Shown: positions 32,320 to 42,483, counted from the first letter of the stretch. The stretch is DNA of 64,000 nucleotides from Listeria welshimeri serovar 6b str. SLCC5334 (GCF_000060285.1 NC_008555.1:1860001-1924000), one strand, 5' to 3'. Notes: generated from the sequence alone by a model not told the origin. Numbers and translations are program-made.

Positions 32320-32538
32320 ATGGCTACATCTAAAGCAAAAAAGAAACGCCAAAAGTTAGTTCGCGCGGGTCATTTAAATCCAGAAATAAAACGAAGTCCG
32401 TTTGCGCTACTTGATTTAAGTTCCAAACAAACCAAAACAAAAAAAGGATATCTTTATAGTAAGAAACAGAAGAATCACCAAGAAGATGATTCTTTTTTTG
32501 TGGTCTTTTTTAAGTTTTCACATTTTATACATATATAG
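32320..32538 (+). CDS. Small basic protein of unknown function
   Basis: A 72-residue, lysine-rich protein (MATSKAKKKRQKLVRAGHLN...) with a strong AAAGGAGG site and an extended -10 (TGTTATACT at 32281-32289). The first 50 residues look like a small basic Firmicute protein family with a SPFA and TKTKK pattern; no function is known. The C-terminal 20 or so residues are hydrophobic and are coded through a terminator-like hairpin (32470-32499), so the natural end could be debated. It diverges from pyrR. Confidence 0.7.
   Translation: MATSKAKKKRQKLVRAGHLNPEIKRSPFALLDLSSKQTKTKKGYLYSKKQKNHQEDDSFFVVFFKFSHFIHI
32470..32499 (+). terminator. Terminator-like hairpin inside the 3' end of the small basic ORF
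   Basis: AAGAATCA (32470-32477) pairs with TGATTCTT (32487-32494) around a 9-base loop and runs into seven T. It lies about 40 bases before the ORF stop codon. Confidence 0.7.
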
Positions 32539-32543
32539 ATTTT

Positions 32544-32579
32544 AAAAAAGGGATAGCCTTTGGAAATCATTCCTTTTTT
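32544..32579. terminator. Second hairpin after the small basic ORF
   Basis: AAAAAAGG pairs with CCTTTTTT around a 20-base loop, just after the stop at 32538. Being A/T-flanked, it could work in either direction but is weaker than the first hairpin. Confidence 0.5.
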
Positions 32580-32639
32580 AATTATCTTTGTGCTATGATT
32601 TAGTTGCTTATAATCAAGTACTTAAGAGGTGGAGCTAAA

Positions 32640-33461
32640 ATGACTATTATGAATCATTTAGTACAACAAAAAGAAATCATCGTGAAAGAGTGGCTTTCAT
32701 ATTATGTATCTGTGGATGATCCTTATATTTTTACCCTTAAAAACGATACCCGCCTAAAAGACGAAACAAGACTTGTTTTAGATAATTTATTTATTGGAAT
32801 GAAAGAAGAAAAACAACAAATGAATACTTTTGCTCGTGAACTAGGAAAAGCACAATTTATTACTTCTTTAGGGATATCGCACATTTTATTTCATATTCGT
32901 TTATTAGAGAAATTTATGCTTGAATACGCATTAGAAGTGACTAATACCTCTACAAATTACCAAGATTTATATGAATTTAATATGACTCTTCATGAAGTAT
33001 TTAGTAATTTCACTCAAAATCTAATTGAAGGTTACACCATTGCAACAGAAGAATTAATGCAACAAAAAGAAAACCAAATGATTAAGAACTCTACTAAATT
33101 AATCCGTATTGCTGAACAAGTTTTTCTTTTGCCTTTATCAGGAACGATGACCGAAATACGAGCACAGCAAATAATTGAAAGCGCCTTATTTGAAACTTCC
33201 GATCAACCTGTAAGCTACTTAATTATTGATTTATCTGGGATGCAACTTGAATCTCGACATATTGGCGAATATATCAATCAATTTTTTGAATCATTAAAGT
33301 TAGTTGGTGTTACGCCTATTGTTACCGGAATGCAGCCCGAAACTGCAAAAATCATGATCAATAGCCATATGAAACATCCAAAAGGTATTCAAATTTTCCC
33401 CACATTACGTCAGGCAACTAGAGCGCTTATAAAAGAAAAAGAAGCAAGTAACGAGTTTTAG
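32640..33461 (+). CDS. RsbR-like stressosome protein with STAS domain
   Basis: RsbR paralogs form the stressosome that controls sigma B. The 273-residue protein has an N-terminal all-helical globin-like sensor region (about 1-145) and a C-terminal STAS domain (about 160-265; LPLSGTMTEIRAQQI, YLIIDLSG). The usual GVP-x-VDT segment that carries a phosphorylated Thr in RsbR reads GMQLESRHIGEYI here, with Arg at the Thr position by my alignment. GAGGTGG precedes ATG 32640. It stands alone with a terminator that overlaps its stop codon. Confidence 0.85.
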   Translation: MTIMNHLVQQKEIIVKEWLSYYVSVDDPYIFTLKNDTRLKDETRLVLDNLFIGMKEEKQQMNTFARELGKAQFITSLGISHILFHIRLLEKFMLEYALEVTNTSTNYQDLYEFNMTLHEVFSNFTQNLIEGYTIATEELMQQKENQMIKNSTKLIRIAEQVFLLPLSGTMTEIRAQQIIESALFETSDQPVSYLIIDLSGMQLESRHIGEYINQFFESLKLVGVTPIVTGMQPETAKIMINSHMKHPKGIQIFPTLRQATRALIKEKEASNEF

Positions 33462-33477
33462 TTTCGTTACTTGCTTC
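33441..33477. terminator. Bidirectional terminator between the RsbR-like gene and rluD
   Basis: A 14-bp perfect stem (33441-33454 with 33464-33477) with T-runs on both sides. The plus-strand gene's stop codon lies in the loop. Confidence 0.93.
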
Positions 33478-33481
33478 TTTT

Positions 33482-34390
33482 TTAATCTTCTTGTCGTAAT
33501 GATTTCAGTGCTTTTTCGAAGGATGCTGGAAGTGGTGCTTCAAAAGTCATTCGCTCATTTGTTGTTGGATGATCGAATCCTAATTTTGCGGCATGAAGAT
33601 ATTGACCGTTGCCTTTAATCGTGTTTTTAGGACCATATTTTGGATCTCCTGCTAAAGGATGTCCGATGTATTTCAGATGTACACGGATTTGATGCGTACG
33701 TCCAGTATCAAGTTTACAATTAATAAGCGTATAACCTGGCAAGCGTTCTAAAACTTCGAAATGTGTTCTTGCTTCTTTACCATCACGCACGACTGCCATT
33801 TTTTGACGATCTTCTTTTGCTCGGCCAATAGGTGCTTCAATCGTTCCTTTTTGATGGACAATGTCGCCGTGAACAAGTGCGATATATTCTCGATCAGAAG
33901 TTTTGTCTTTTAATTGTTTGGCAAGCGATTCATGGGCATGATCATTTTTCGCTACCATTAATAATCCCGATGTATCTTTATCAATTCTGTGGACAATACC
34001 TGGTCGGATTTTGCCGTTAATACCAGATAAATCGTCACAGTGGAACAGTAAAGCATTCACGAGTGTACCACTTGCATGGCCAGCTGATGGATGAACAACC
34101 ATTCCTTCAGGTTTATTTACCACAAGCATATCTTTATCTTCAAAGTAAATATCTAGGGGAATATCTTCCGCTAATACTTCCAGTTCCTCTGGTTCGCGAA
34201 TTTCATAATGAATTTCGTCGCCTACTTGCACTTTGTAATTGGGCTTAGCAAGTTCTCCGTTTACGGTAATATCACCGTTTTTTAGCATAAGTTGTATCGC
34301 TGAACGACTTTTTCCCATCATTTCAGCAATCACTTTATCCACACGTTCACGCGCATGACTTTCTTCTATAATCAATGTTTCATTCTGCAT
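33482..34390 (-). CDS. RluD-family pseudouridine synthase
   Basis: The 302-residue protein has an N-terminal S4 RNA-binding domain (about 13-75; ERVDKVIAEMMGKSRSAIQ) and a catalytic domain with the HRIDKDTSGL motif that holds the active aspartate. The family modifies uridines in 23S rRNA. The exact target cannot be read from sequence. ATG 34390 shares one base with the lspA stop, so it is coupled to lspA as in Bacillus (lspA-ylyB). Confidence 0.94.
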   Translation of the reverse strand: MQNETLIIEESHARERVDKVIAEMMGKSRSAIQLMLKNGDITVNGELAKPNYKVQVGDEIHYEIREPEELEVLAEDIPLDIYFEDKDMLVVNKPEGMVVHPSAGHASGTLVNALLFHCDDLSGINGKIRPGIVHRIDKDTSGLLMVAKNDHAHESLAKQLKDKTSDREYIALVHGDIVHQKGTIEAPIGRAKEDRQKMAVVRDGKEARTHFEVLERLPGYTLINCKLDTGRTHQIRVHLKYIGHPLAGDPKYGPKNTIKGNGQYLHAAKLGFDHPTTNERMTFEAPLPASFEKALKSLRQED

Positions 34391-34854
34391 TATTTAATTC
34401 CTTTCGTTTTGCGGTCGTCTACAAAAACATACACGAGCATTAGTACGACACCAACTGAAAGCGAGGCATCTGCCACATTAAAAATTGGAAAGTAATAATT
34501 TCCCCATACTGTTTGTACAAAATCTACTACTTCTTGATGCAATACCCGGTCGATAAAATTACCAATCGCACCACCTAGAATAAACGCTAAACTAATGGAA
34601 AATAGTCGCTTTCCTTTGGCATATTTTTGCATAATATAAATTATAATTCCAATAACAATTACTGTAATAAGATAGAAAAACCACATATGCCCTTCTAAAA
34701 TACTCCAAGCTGCTCCGTCATTACGATAGCTTGTCCAGTATAAGAAACCAGGAATAACTTCTATTTTTTGTCCAATTTCCATATTTTGAACAACAAACCA
34801 CTTAGTTAATTGATCTAGCGCAATTACGGCTAGGGTGATTAGATAATAATACAT
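34390..34854 (-). CDS. lspA: Lipoprotein signal peptidase
   Basis: An aspartic peptidase in the membrane that removes signal peptides from lipoproteins. The 154-residue protein has four membrane segments and the two catalytic aspartate motifs, GNFIDRV and FNVADASLSVG. ATG 34854 (MYYYLITLAVIALDQLTKW) follows AGAGGG; the frame is open to 34974 but that part overlaps a terminator stem. The metal-binding lipoprotein at 37779 is a likely substrate. Confidence 0.96.
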   Translation of the reverse strand: MYYYLITLAVIALDQLTKWFVVQNMEIGQKIEVIPGFLYWTSYRNDGAAWSILEGHMWFFYLITVIVIGIIIYIMQKYAKGKRLFSISLAFILGGAIGNFIDRVLHQEVVDFVQTVWGNYYFPIFNVADASLSVGVVLMLVYVFVDDRKTKGIK

Positions 34855-34895
34855 TTTTTCGAACCCTCTTTTCACATCAGTTAAATAAAAAGTAC

Positions 34896-34924
34896 GCGCT
34901 CTCCCGTAAATACAGCAAGAGCGC
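34896..34924 (-). terminator. Terminator after the purine permease
   Basis: GCGCTCT and AGAGCGC pair around a 15-base loop, followed on the minus strand by GTACTTTTTATTT. It separates the permease from lspA. Confidence 0.75.
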
Positions 34925-34936
34925 ATTACTTCTTTG

Positions 34937-36220
34937 TTATTGTATGATAAATTGAAGCAAAAATAAAGCTGCAATTACATACATGATTGGGGAAGTACGT
35001 TCTTTATTTTTCGTGAAAGCACGAAGAATTGGATACGCAATAAACCCAGCCGCAATTCCGTCTGCAATACTATATGTCAGCGGGATTAATACAATAATCA
35101 ATAGTGCTGAAAAAGTTTCTGCCGCATTGGATAAATCCATTTCTTTAAATTCTTGTAACATTGACATCCCAATAACTATTAAAATAGGCGCAATGGCACT
35201 GTTAGGAATAAAAGATAATACTGGCATCAAGAAAAGGGAAGCGATGAAGAATATACCTGTCGTTATTGTTGCTAGGCCTGTTTTTGCTCCACTCGCAAAC
35301 ATCGAACCACTTTCAAGCGCAGAGATAGTTGGGCTTGTACCAAATAGGCCTGATAAAAAGGCAGTTAGTGAGCTAGCTTTTAAAATACGAGGTAATTTTT
35401 CGGTTTGTTTCAGTTGCCTTACTTGTCCGTTTGTTAGGCCAACTGTTTCAAACACAATCACCATCGTCATCGTGAAGACTGCACTCCAAAAACTCACACT
35501 CGCCATTCCAGAAAAATCAGCTTGAAAGAGTACATCACTCCACGGTGCAACACTCATAGAAGCCCCGCCAATTTTCCCAGCGACACCGAACATCATCCCA
35601 ACAGCCGTTCCGATGATTAAACTCCATAAAAATGCACCTGGAATTTTCCGAATAACTAGAATCATTGTAAGTAGAAGTGTTACAAGCGTAGCTAAAACAA
35701 ATGGATCACTTAAATCCCCAACGGCAATAATGGCATGTTTTCCGCTTGTTACAATTCCGCCTTTTTCAAGCCCTAGGAAGATTAAGAATATTCCTAATCC
35801 CACCGTAATCGCTTGTTTTAAAATGAGCGGGATAGCTTCATTTAATTTTCCTGCAAGTGGTGTAAACGCAAGAATCATAAATAGTAAGCCACTCATTGTA
35901 ACAGCAGCAAGCGCAACCTGCCAACTTAGTCCCATCCCTTGCACGAGGTTATAAGCGAAAAGCGCATTAATCCCCATTCCCGGCATTAGAATAAGTGGTG
36001 CATTTGCCCAAAATCCCATAATCAAACAACCTAACGCCGAAATAAAAATCGTCGCAAGGACTGCTCCTTGATAAGGAACTCCAGCCTCGGCTAAAATCGA
36101 ACTATTGACAACAATAATATATGCCACCGTAAAAAAGCCAATCATTCCAGCCAAAAATTCAGTCCGGATATTGGTTTTATGCTCGTTCAGCCGAAATACT
36201 TTGTTGAAAAATTTCTGCAT
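34937..36220 (-). CDS. NCS2-type purine permease (guanine/hypoxanthine family)
   Basis: The 427-residue membrane protein belongs to the AzgA/PbuG-like branch of NCS2 transporters. It starts RLNEHKTNIRTEFLAGMIGFF and has 12-14 hydrophobic segments plus the ALESGSMFASGAKTGL segment typical of this branch. The likely substrates are hypoxanthine, guanine or adenine; substrate is an inference from family. It has its own promoter and a leader with a small hairpin (36259-36276). No purine riboswitch is visible. Confidence 0.9.
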   Translation of the reverse strand: MQKFFNKVFRLNEHKTNIRTEFLAGMIGFFTVAYIIVVNSSILAEAGVPYQGAVLATIFISALGCLIMGFWANAPLILMPGMGINALFAYNLVQGMGLSWQVALAAVTMSGLLFMILAFTPLAGKLNEAIPLILKQAITVGLGIFLIFLGLEKGGIVTSGKHAIIAVGDLSDPFVLATLVTLLLTMILVIRKIPGAFLWSLIIGTAVGMMFGVAGKIGGASMSVAPWSDVLFQADFSGMASVSFWSAVFTMTMVIVFETVGLTNGQVRQLKQTEKLPRILKASSLTAFLSGLFGTSPTISALESGSMFASGAKTGLATITTGIFFIASLFLMPVLSFIPNSAIAPILIVIGMSMLQEFKEMDLSNAAETFSALLIIVLIPLTYSIADGIAAGFIAYPILRAFTKNKERTSPIMYVIAALFLLQFIIQ

Positions 36221-36258
36221 ACTTTTTCCTCATTATGAAATTGTCCCTCTCCCAACCC

Positions 36259-36276
36259 GCAGAGTATTGCCCCTGC
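36259..36276 (-). promoter_or_regulatory. Leader hairpin upstream of the purine permease
   Basis: On the minus strand GCAGGG and CTCTGC pair (one G-U) with a 6-base loop, in a G-rich leader of about 60 bases (GGCAGGGGC, GGGTTGGGAGAGGG). No known riboswitch class fits by eye. Confidence 0.4.
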
Positions 36277-36287
36277 CACAGAACTTT

Positions 36288-36316
36288 ATTATAACAAAGA
36301 TAGTAAATATACGAAA
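36288..36316 (-). promoter_or_regulatory. Promoter of the purine permease
   Basis: On the minus strand TTTCGT and a perfect TATAAT are 17 bases apart. The predicted start is about 60 bases before the ATG. Confidence 0.65.
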
Positions 36317-36356
36317 GGAAAAGTTTTTTGGTTAGACTACCAGTTCACTTAATTTA

Positions 36357-36365
36357 TGCTATAAT
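36357..36365 (+). promoter_or_regulatory. Extended -10 promoter of the MATE gene
   Basis: TGCTATAAT is an extended -10 element, 30 bases before the TTG start. No good -35 is seen. An imperfect inverted repeat TGGTTAG/ACTACCA at about 36329-36342 lies just upstream and might be an operator. Confidence 0.55.
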
Positions 36366-36394
36366 CTGAATGGATACAAAAAGGAGATGATTAC

Positions 36395-37765
36395 TTGCAA
36401 CAAACAGTCACATATGGAGCAAAATGGAAACAATTTTTAACAATATTTACACCAATAGTAATTACCCAACTCACACTTTTCTCCATGACGTTTTTCGATA
36501 CAACTATGAGTGGAAATTATTCGAATCAGGCGCTTGCTGGTGTGGCAATTGGTAGTTCCTTTTGGGCTCCCGTGAATGCTGCTTTTTCCGGTTTACTGAT
36601 GGCAATTACCCCTATTATTGCCCAGTTAATCGGTGCAAAAAAAGAAAAAGAAGTCAAAAACACAGTGCATAACGGCCTATATATCGCATTATTGTTAGCT
36701 TTTATTTTAATTCTTATTAATTTTATGGTCGTTCCTATGATTTTGACACATATGCCTGTTACAGCAGAAGTAGCGCATATTGCTCGCCATTTTTTAAATG
36801 GGATTTGTATTGGAATTCCCGCTTTTTTTATTTCAGCGATTTTACGTTCTTTTATTGATTCGCTTGGTTTAACCAGAGTGACAATGCTTATTACACTTTG
36901 TACCGTTCCCTTTAATATCTTTTTAAATTATTGCTTTATTTTTGGGAACTTTGGTTTCCCGGAAATGGGTGGCGCTGGTAGTGGTTACGCAACGGGGATT
37001 ACTTATTGGCTAGTCGTTTTAGTTAGCGTGATTTTAATCCAAACGCAAACTAGATTACGCAAATTTGACATTTTTAAAGGCTTTACTGCACTTCATTTCT
37101 CCAAAATAAAGGAAATTATCGGGATTGGCGTTCCGAATGGTCTAACCATTTTATTTGAAACGAGTATTTTTTCAGCTGTGACAATTTTAATGGGCGCTTT
37201 TGGGACAGAAACGATTGCCGCTCATCAATCAGCAAATAGTGTTTGTACATTGCTCTATGCCTTTCCGCTTAGTGTCGCTTCTACACTAACCATTCTTGGT
37301 GGCTATGAAACCGGAGCTAAACGGTTAAAAGATGCTAAACAATATCGGCATATCGGCATGACTGCTGCAATTTTAATTGGATTTATTAACGGTGCAATAC
37401 TGTTTTTCTTCCGAGATATCATCGCTGGCTTTTACACGAATGATATAGAATTAATTGAGCTAATTAAGCATTTCTTAGTTTATGCGATACTCTTCCAATT
37501 CGCGGATGCTGTGTTATCTCCAGTTCTAGGAGCATTAAGGGGATATAAAGATGTTACGGTTACTTCCGTTGTTGCCTTTATCTCCTATTGGTTGATTGGA
37601 CTTCCGGTAGGTTATGGTTTATCGTTTACAAATTTAGGGCCATTTGGTTACTGGATAGGTTTAAGTACGGGACTGTTTATCGCCGCATTTATTTTATCCA
37701 TTCGAGTTCGCAAAACAGAACACAAACTTTCATTACAGGCAAAAAAAGCAGAGATTTCGAGCTAA
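36395..37765 (+). CDS. MATE family multidrug efflux protein
   Basis: The 456-residue protein has 12 membrane segments in two homologous halves, with the MATE N-terminal pattern FTPIVITQLTLFSMTFFDTT and GGAGSGYATG near helix 6. Proteins of this family export cationic drugs using H+ or Na+; specificity is not readable. The start codon is TTG at 36395, 8 bases after AAAGGAG. It is a single gene whose stop codon lies in its own terminator. Confidence 0.93.
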   Translation: MQQTVTYGAKWKQFLTIFTPIVITQLTLFSMTFFDTTMSGNYSNQALAGVAIGSSFWAPVNAAFSGLLMAITPIIAQLIGAKKEKEVKNTVHNGLYIALLLAFILILINFMVVPMILTHMPVTAEVAHIARHFLNGICIGIPAFFISAILRSFIDSLGLTRVTMLITLCTVPFNIFLNYCFIFGNFGFPEMGGAGSGYATGITYWLVVLVSVILIQTQTRLRKFDIFKGFTALHFSKIKEIIGIGVPNGLTILFETSIFSAVTILMGAFGTETIAAHQSANSVCTLLYAFPLSVASTLTILGGYETGAKRLKDAKQYRHIGMTAAILIGFINGAILFFFRDIIAGFYTNDIELIELIKHFLVYAILFQFADAVLSPVLGALRGYKDVTVTSVVAFISYWLIGLPVGYGLSFTNLGPFGYWIGLSTGLFIAAFILSIRVRKTEHKLSLQAKKAEISS

Positions 37766-37778
37766 TCTCTGCTTTTTT
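37742..37778. terminator. Bidirectional terminator between the MATE gene and the metal-binding lipoprotein gene
   Basis: AAAAAAGCAGAGATT pairs with AATCTCTGCTTTTTT around a 7-base loop. It contains the MATE stop codon and abuts the stop codon of the opposing gene. Confidence 0.93.
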
Positions 37779-39552
<1,774 letters not shown>

Positions 39553-39553
<1 letters not shown>

Positions 39554-40275
39554 TACACCCCCGCTTGAAATGCTACCGGCGCATCACCATAAGCAAATTT
39601 AATTTTATCTTCCGTAAATGTTTGTTCTACTGGACCGTGCGCCACTAATTTTTTGTTGAGTAAAATAATATCGTCAAAATATGCGGCCACTTTATGAAAG
39701 TCATGGTGAACGACAACGATTGTTTTTCCATTGTCTCTTAGTTTTTTTAATAATTTCATAATGAGCGCTTCACTCGTCATATCAATTCCAGCAAATGGTT
39801 CATCTAGAAAGAAAATTTCCGCATGTTGGGCAAGGGCACGTGCAATAAAAACACGTTGCAATTGTCCACCAGATAGCTCTCCGATTTGTCTTTTCAGAAA
39901 TCCTGTCATTTCCACTTGCTCTAAAGCATCTAATGCTAGTTGTTTTTCTTTTTTGCCAGGACGCTTTATTAACCCAAGTGCCGGATAAGTACCAAGTAAT
40001 ACCATATCAAATACCGTAATTGGGAAAGTTAAATCCACTTCACTACGTTGAGGTACATAAGCGATTTTCTTTCTCCAATAAGAAAGTGGCTTATCTTCTA
40101 ATGTTACTTGACCTTCTTCACGTGGGATTAAACCCATCATTCCTTTTAATAGAGTAGATTTTCCAGCTCCATTTGGACCAACAATTCCTGTTAATTTTCC
40201 TGATGCTATTTGAAGTGTGACATTATCTATTGCCACTTTTTGCTTGTAAGCGATTGTTAAACCTTGAATTTTCAT
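39553..40275 (-). CDS. mntB: Metal ABC transporter ATP-binding protein
   Basis: The 240-residue ABC ATPase has Walker A GPNGAGKST, signature LSGGQLQRV, Walker B IFFLDEPFAGID and the H-loop histidine in VVHHD. ATG 40275 fits AAAGGGTGG better than a GTG at 40284. It is the first gene of the three-gene importer, directly below the promoter and MntR-like site. Confidence 0.92.
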
Positions 40276-40324
40276 ATGAACCACCCTTTTCCTTCAAGAC
40301 TAATTTTTACTCTTAGCTAAAAAT

Positions 40325-40339
40325 GTTTCCTTAGAGCAA
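40325..40339 (-). promoter_or_regulatory. Probable MntR operator
   Basis: On the minus strand it reads TTGCTCTAAGGAAAC, close to the Bacillus mntA operator as I recall it (TTGC-N5-GGAAAC). It lies just downstream of the -10, where MntR with bound Mn would block transcription. Confidence 0.65.
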
Positions 40340-40350
40340 CTTTAGAATAA

Positions 40351-40379
40351 AGTATAACGAAGAATTGTTTTCTTGTAAA
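40351..40379 (-). promoter_or_regulatory. Promoter of the metal ABC operon
   Basis: On the minus strand TTTACA and TATACT are separated by 17 bases, 76 bases upstream of the ATPase ATG. Confidence 0.8.
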
Positions 40380-40394
40380 GTAAAATGGACAAAA

Positions 40395-40426
40395 AAATCC
40401 CGCAGTCTTTTAAAACTACGGGATTT
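40395..40426 (-). terminator. Terminator after marR (ctpA-marR)
   Basis: On the minus strand AAATCCCGTAGT and ACTGCGGGATTT pair (one G-U) around 8 bases and run into TTTTG. It lies 5 bases after the marR stop. Confidence 0.88.
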
Positions 40427-40431
40427 GTTTA

Positions 40432-40848
40432 TTATTTAATTGATCCATCTGCTAATTTTTTTAGGAGTTTGCGAAACTCTGCTTGCTCATACTCGGAAAA
40501 TACAGCAAATCTTTTTACGATCATTTCTTTTTTCTTTTTATCAATTTCTTTAACGAATTCCTCGGCTTTTGGTGTTAATTTTAATTCAATAATTCGGCGG
40601 TCTACTTCAGAGCGATGACGGGTAATAAATTGTTCTTCGACTAAAGTATCAGTAATGGCGGTAATATGACTAGCTGAAACATCAAGCGTTTTTGCTAATT
40701 CTGATGTTTTCGTAAGTCCACTCGAAATTAAACTCAAAACCCTGTACTCACTACCACTCAGTCTTTTATCGAGCACTGCTTCTACTTCATGACGAAAACT
40801 ATTGAAAATCCGCTTAATCAATGTTTCGATCTCTAAGTATGTTTCCAT
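40432..40848 (-). CDS. MarR family transcriptional regulator
   Basis: The 138-residue winged-helix protein has the MarR recognition region KTSELAKTLDVSASHITAI followed by the wing TRHRSEVDRRIIELKLT. The effector is unknown. GGAGGTAG precedes ATG 40848. It lies 34 bases downstream of ctpA, so it is probably cotranscribed, and the palindrome at 42396-42422 before ctpA is a candidate target. Confidence 0.9.
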   Translation of the reverse strand: METYLEIETLIKRIFNSFRHEVEAVLDKRLSGSEYRVLSLISSGLTKTSELAKTLDVSASHITAITDTLVEEQFITRHRSEVDRRIIELKLTPKAEEFVKEIDKKKKEMIVKRFAVFSEYEQAEFRKLLKKLADGSIK

Positions 40849-40882
40849 TTTTGCTACCTCCAGTTTTTCAAAAATCAAATGT

Positions 40883-42373
40883 TTACTTCACCAAGGCTTT
40901 TGCTTTTTGCAGTTGTGGATCGGTTTCTTTTAGATGTTTTTGCGTTAATTCGACTAGTTTATCTGTTGTCACTCCAGTCATAATTCCTGTTACATCTAGT
41001 TTGTTCGCTGATTGGAATCTTTGTACTGCATATTCTGTATCTGTATCATACAAACCATCTACTTTTCCAACGTTATAATCTAGCGCTCTAAGCAATGTTT
41101 CGATAGTTTTCACATCATCACCGAAGTCGCCATTTTTATAAACTTTTGTAGAAGAAGGTATTGTCATGGTTGCATAATCTGGCATTTTTACAACTTCATC
41201 AGGTGTAATACCTTTCTCATGAATCCATTCACTATCTGGTGTTAACCATTTTGCTACTGTTAATTTTAAAGTGGATTCATCGGATAAACTTGTAGCTGTT
41301 TGAACAGTTCCTTTTCCAAAAGATTTAGTCCCAACTAGTTTGATGCCACCAGATTCTTTGGCTGCTGCTGCAAGAATTTCTGATGCACTTGCGCTACCGC
41401 CATCAATAAGCATGGTGGTCGGTACTTTTACCTTGTAGTCCCCGTGAGCTGAACTATCTGCTTTGATAGCTGATTTTTCGCCATCTTTCCCTTGTTCTTG
41501 AACGACAATTTTACCATCTGGAACAAAAAGACTAGAAATCGAAACAGCTTGATCAAGTAAACCACCAGGATTTCCTCGTAAATCTATTACAAGACCTTTC
41601 ATACCATCTTTTTCAAGAGATTTAAGTGCTTTTTCAAGTTCATCATAAGTAGTTTCTGAAAAAGTACTAATCGTTACGTGCGCAATTTTGTCTTTGCCCA
41701 TTTCTTTATACACAGTCTCAATTGGAATTTCGTCACGTGTAATCGTTACATCAAATGGTTTTTCTTCACTTGCGCGCTGAATGGTTAAGGTTACTTTTGT
41801 TCCTTTTTCACCACGGATTTTTTGAGTTGCTTCTGTAGCTGTATCGCCTTTAAGTGATTTGCCGTCTACTTTAGTAATAATATCTTGCGGAAGTAAACCT
41901 GCTTTTTCGGCCGGAGAATTTTTGATTGGTGAAACAACCATAATCGCTCCATCTTTTTCTTGGATTTCAGCTCCAATTCCTTCAAAACTAGAGGATATCG
42001 TATCGTTAAATTCACTTGATTCTTTTTTCGACATAAAACTAGAATAAGGATCGTCTAAGGAATTAACCATGCCGTTTATAGCCCCATCCACCATTTTTGT
42101 GGAGTCCGTATCCTTATAATATTTCTCTGTGATTTCGTCATAAACATCATATAATTTAGTGAATTCTTTCCGTTCTGGAATGCTTACTTTTACTTGTTTA
42201 TCGTCCCCTAAAGACATCACAATAGTGGTCACTAAGGCTGTTACAAATACAAAAGCAAATAATAGCATGATAAATGGAAACAATTTCATTCTAATAATAC
42301 CGTTTCCGGGTTTTGGATTCTGCTCTTCGTTTTTTTCTACTTTGTCTTCTCCATTTTGTGGGGGTTGCTCCAT
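40883..42373 (-). CDS. ctpA: C-terminal processing peptidase CtpA (S41)
   Basis: The 496-residue protein has a cytoplasmic N-terminus, one membrane helix (about 30-52), a PDZ domain (about 115-200), the S41 protease core with catalytic Ser in GGSASASEI and Lys in SFGKGTVQ, and a C-terminal peptidoglycan-binding domain (about 410-475). This is the CtpB/CtpA layout of Firmicutes, cutting envelope proteins outside the membrane. It is the first gene of ctpA-marR. Confidence 0.95.
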   Translation of the reverse strand: MEQPPQNGEDKVEKNEEQNPKPGNGIIRMKLFPFIMLLFAFVFVTALVTTIVMSLGDDKQVKVSIPERKEFTKLYDVYDEITEKYYKDTDSTKMVDGAINGMVNSLDDPYSSFMSKKESSEFNDTISSSFEGIGAEIQEKDGAIMVVSPIKNSPAEKAGLLPQDIITKVDGKSLKGDTATEATQKIRGEKGTKVTLTIQRASEEKPFDVTITRDEIPIETVYKEMGKDKIAHVTISTFSETTYDELEKALKSLEKDGMKGLVIDLRGNPGGLLDQAVSISSLFVPDGKIVVQEQGKDGEKSAIKADSSAHGDYKVKVPTTMLIDGGSASASEILAAAAKESGGIKLVGTKSFGKGTVQTATSLSDESTLKLTVAKWLTPDSEWIHEKGITPDEVVKMPDYATMTIPSSTKVYKNGDFGDDVKTIETLLRALDYNVGKVDGLYDTDTEYAVQRFQSANKLDVTGIMTGVTTDKLVELTQKHLKETDPQLQKAKALVK

Positions 42374-42395
42374 CTTTCTTCACCACTTTCTATGT

Positions 42396-42422
42396 AAAAT
42401 GTAGCTACTACTAGCACATTTT
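42396..42422. repeat. Imperfect palindrome before ctpA
   Basis: AAAATGTAGCTA and TAGCACATTTT are complementary with one bulge, around CTAC. It falls about 7 bases after the start predicted from an extended -10 (TGGTAAAAT on the minus strand, near 42436-42444). It could be an operator or an mRNA 5' hairpin. Confidence 0.6.
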
Positions 42423-42483
42423 ATTTAACTCATTTATTTTACCAGTTTTCCACCTATTTTGGTATCTTTTTTTCATGACATAG

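Noticed and set aside
34855-34974. N-terminal extension of LspA by 40 residues
   Set aside because: It would run through the permease terminator stem, has no ribosome site and gives an atypical N-terminus; ATG 34854 is standard.
36221-36290. Purine, preQ1 or THF riboswitch in the permease leader
   Set aside because: None of the conserved cores that I know is present. Kept only as a structured leader.
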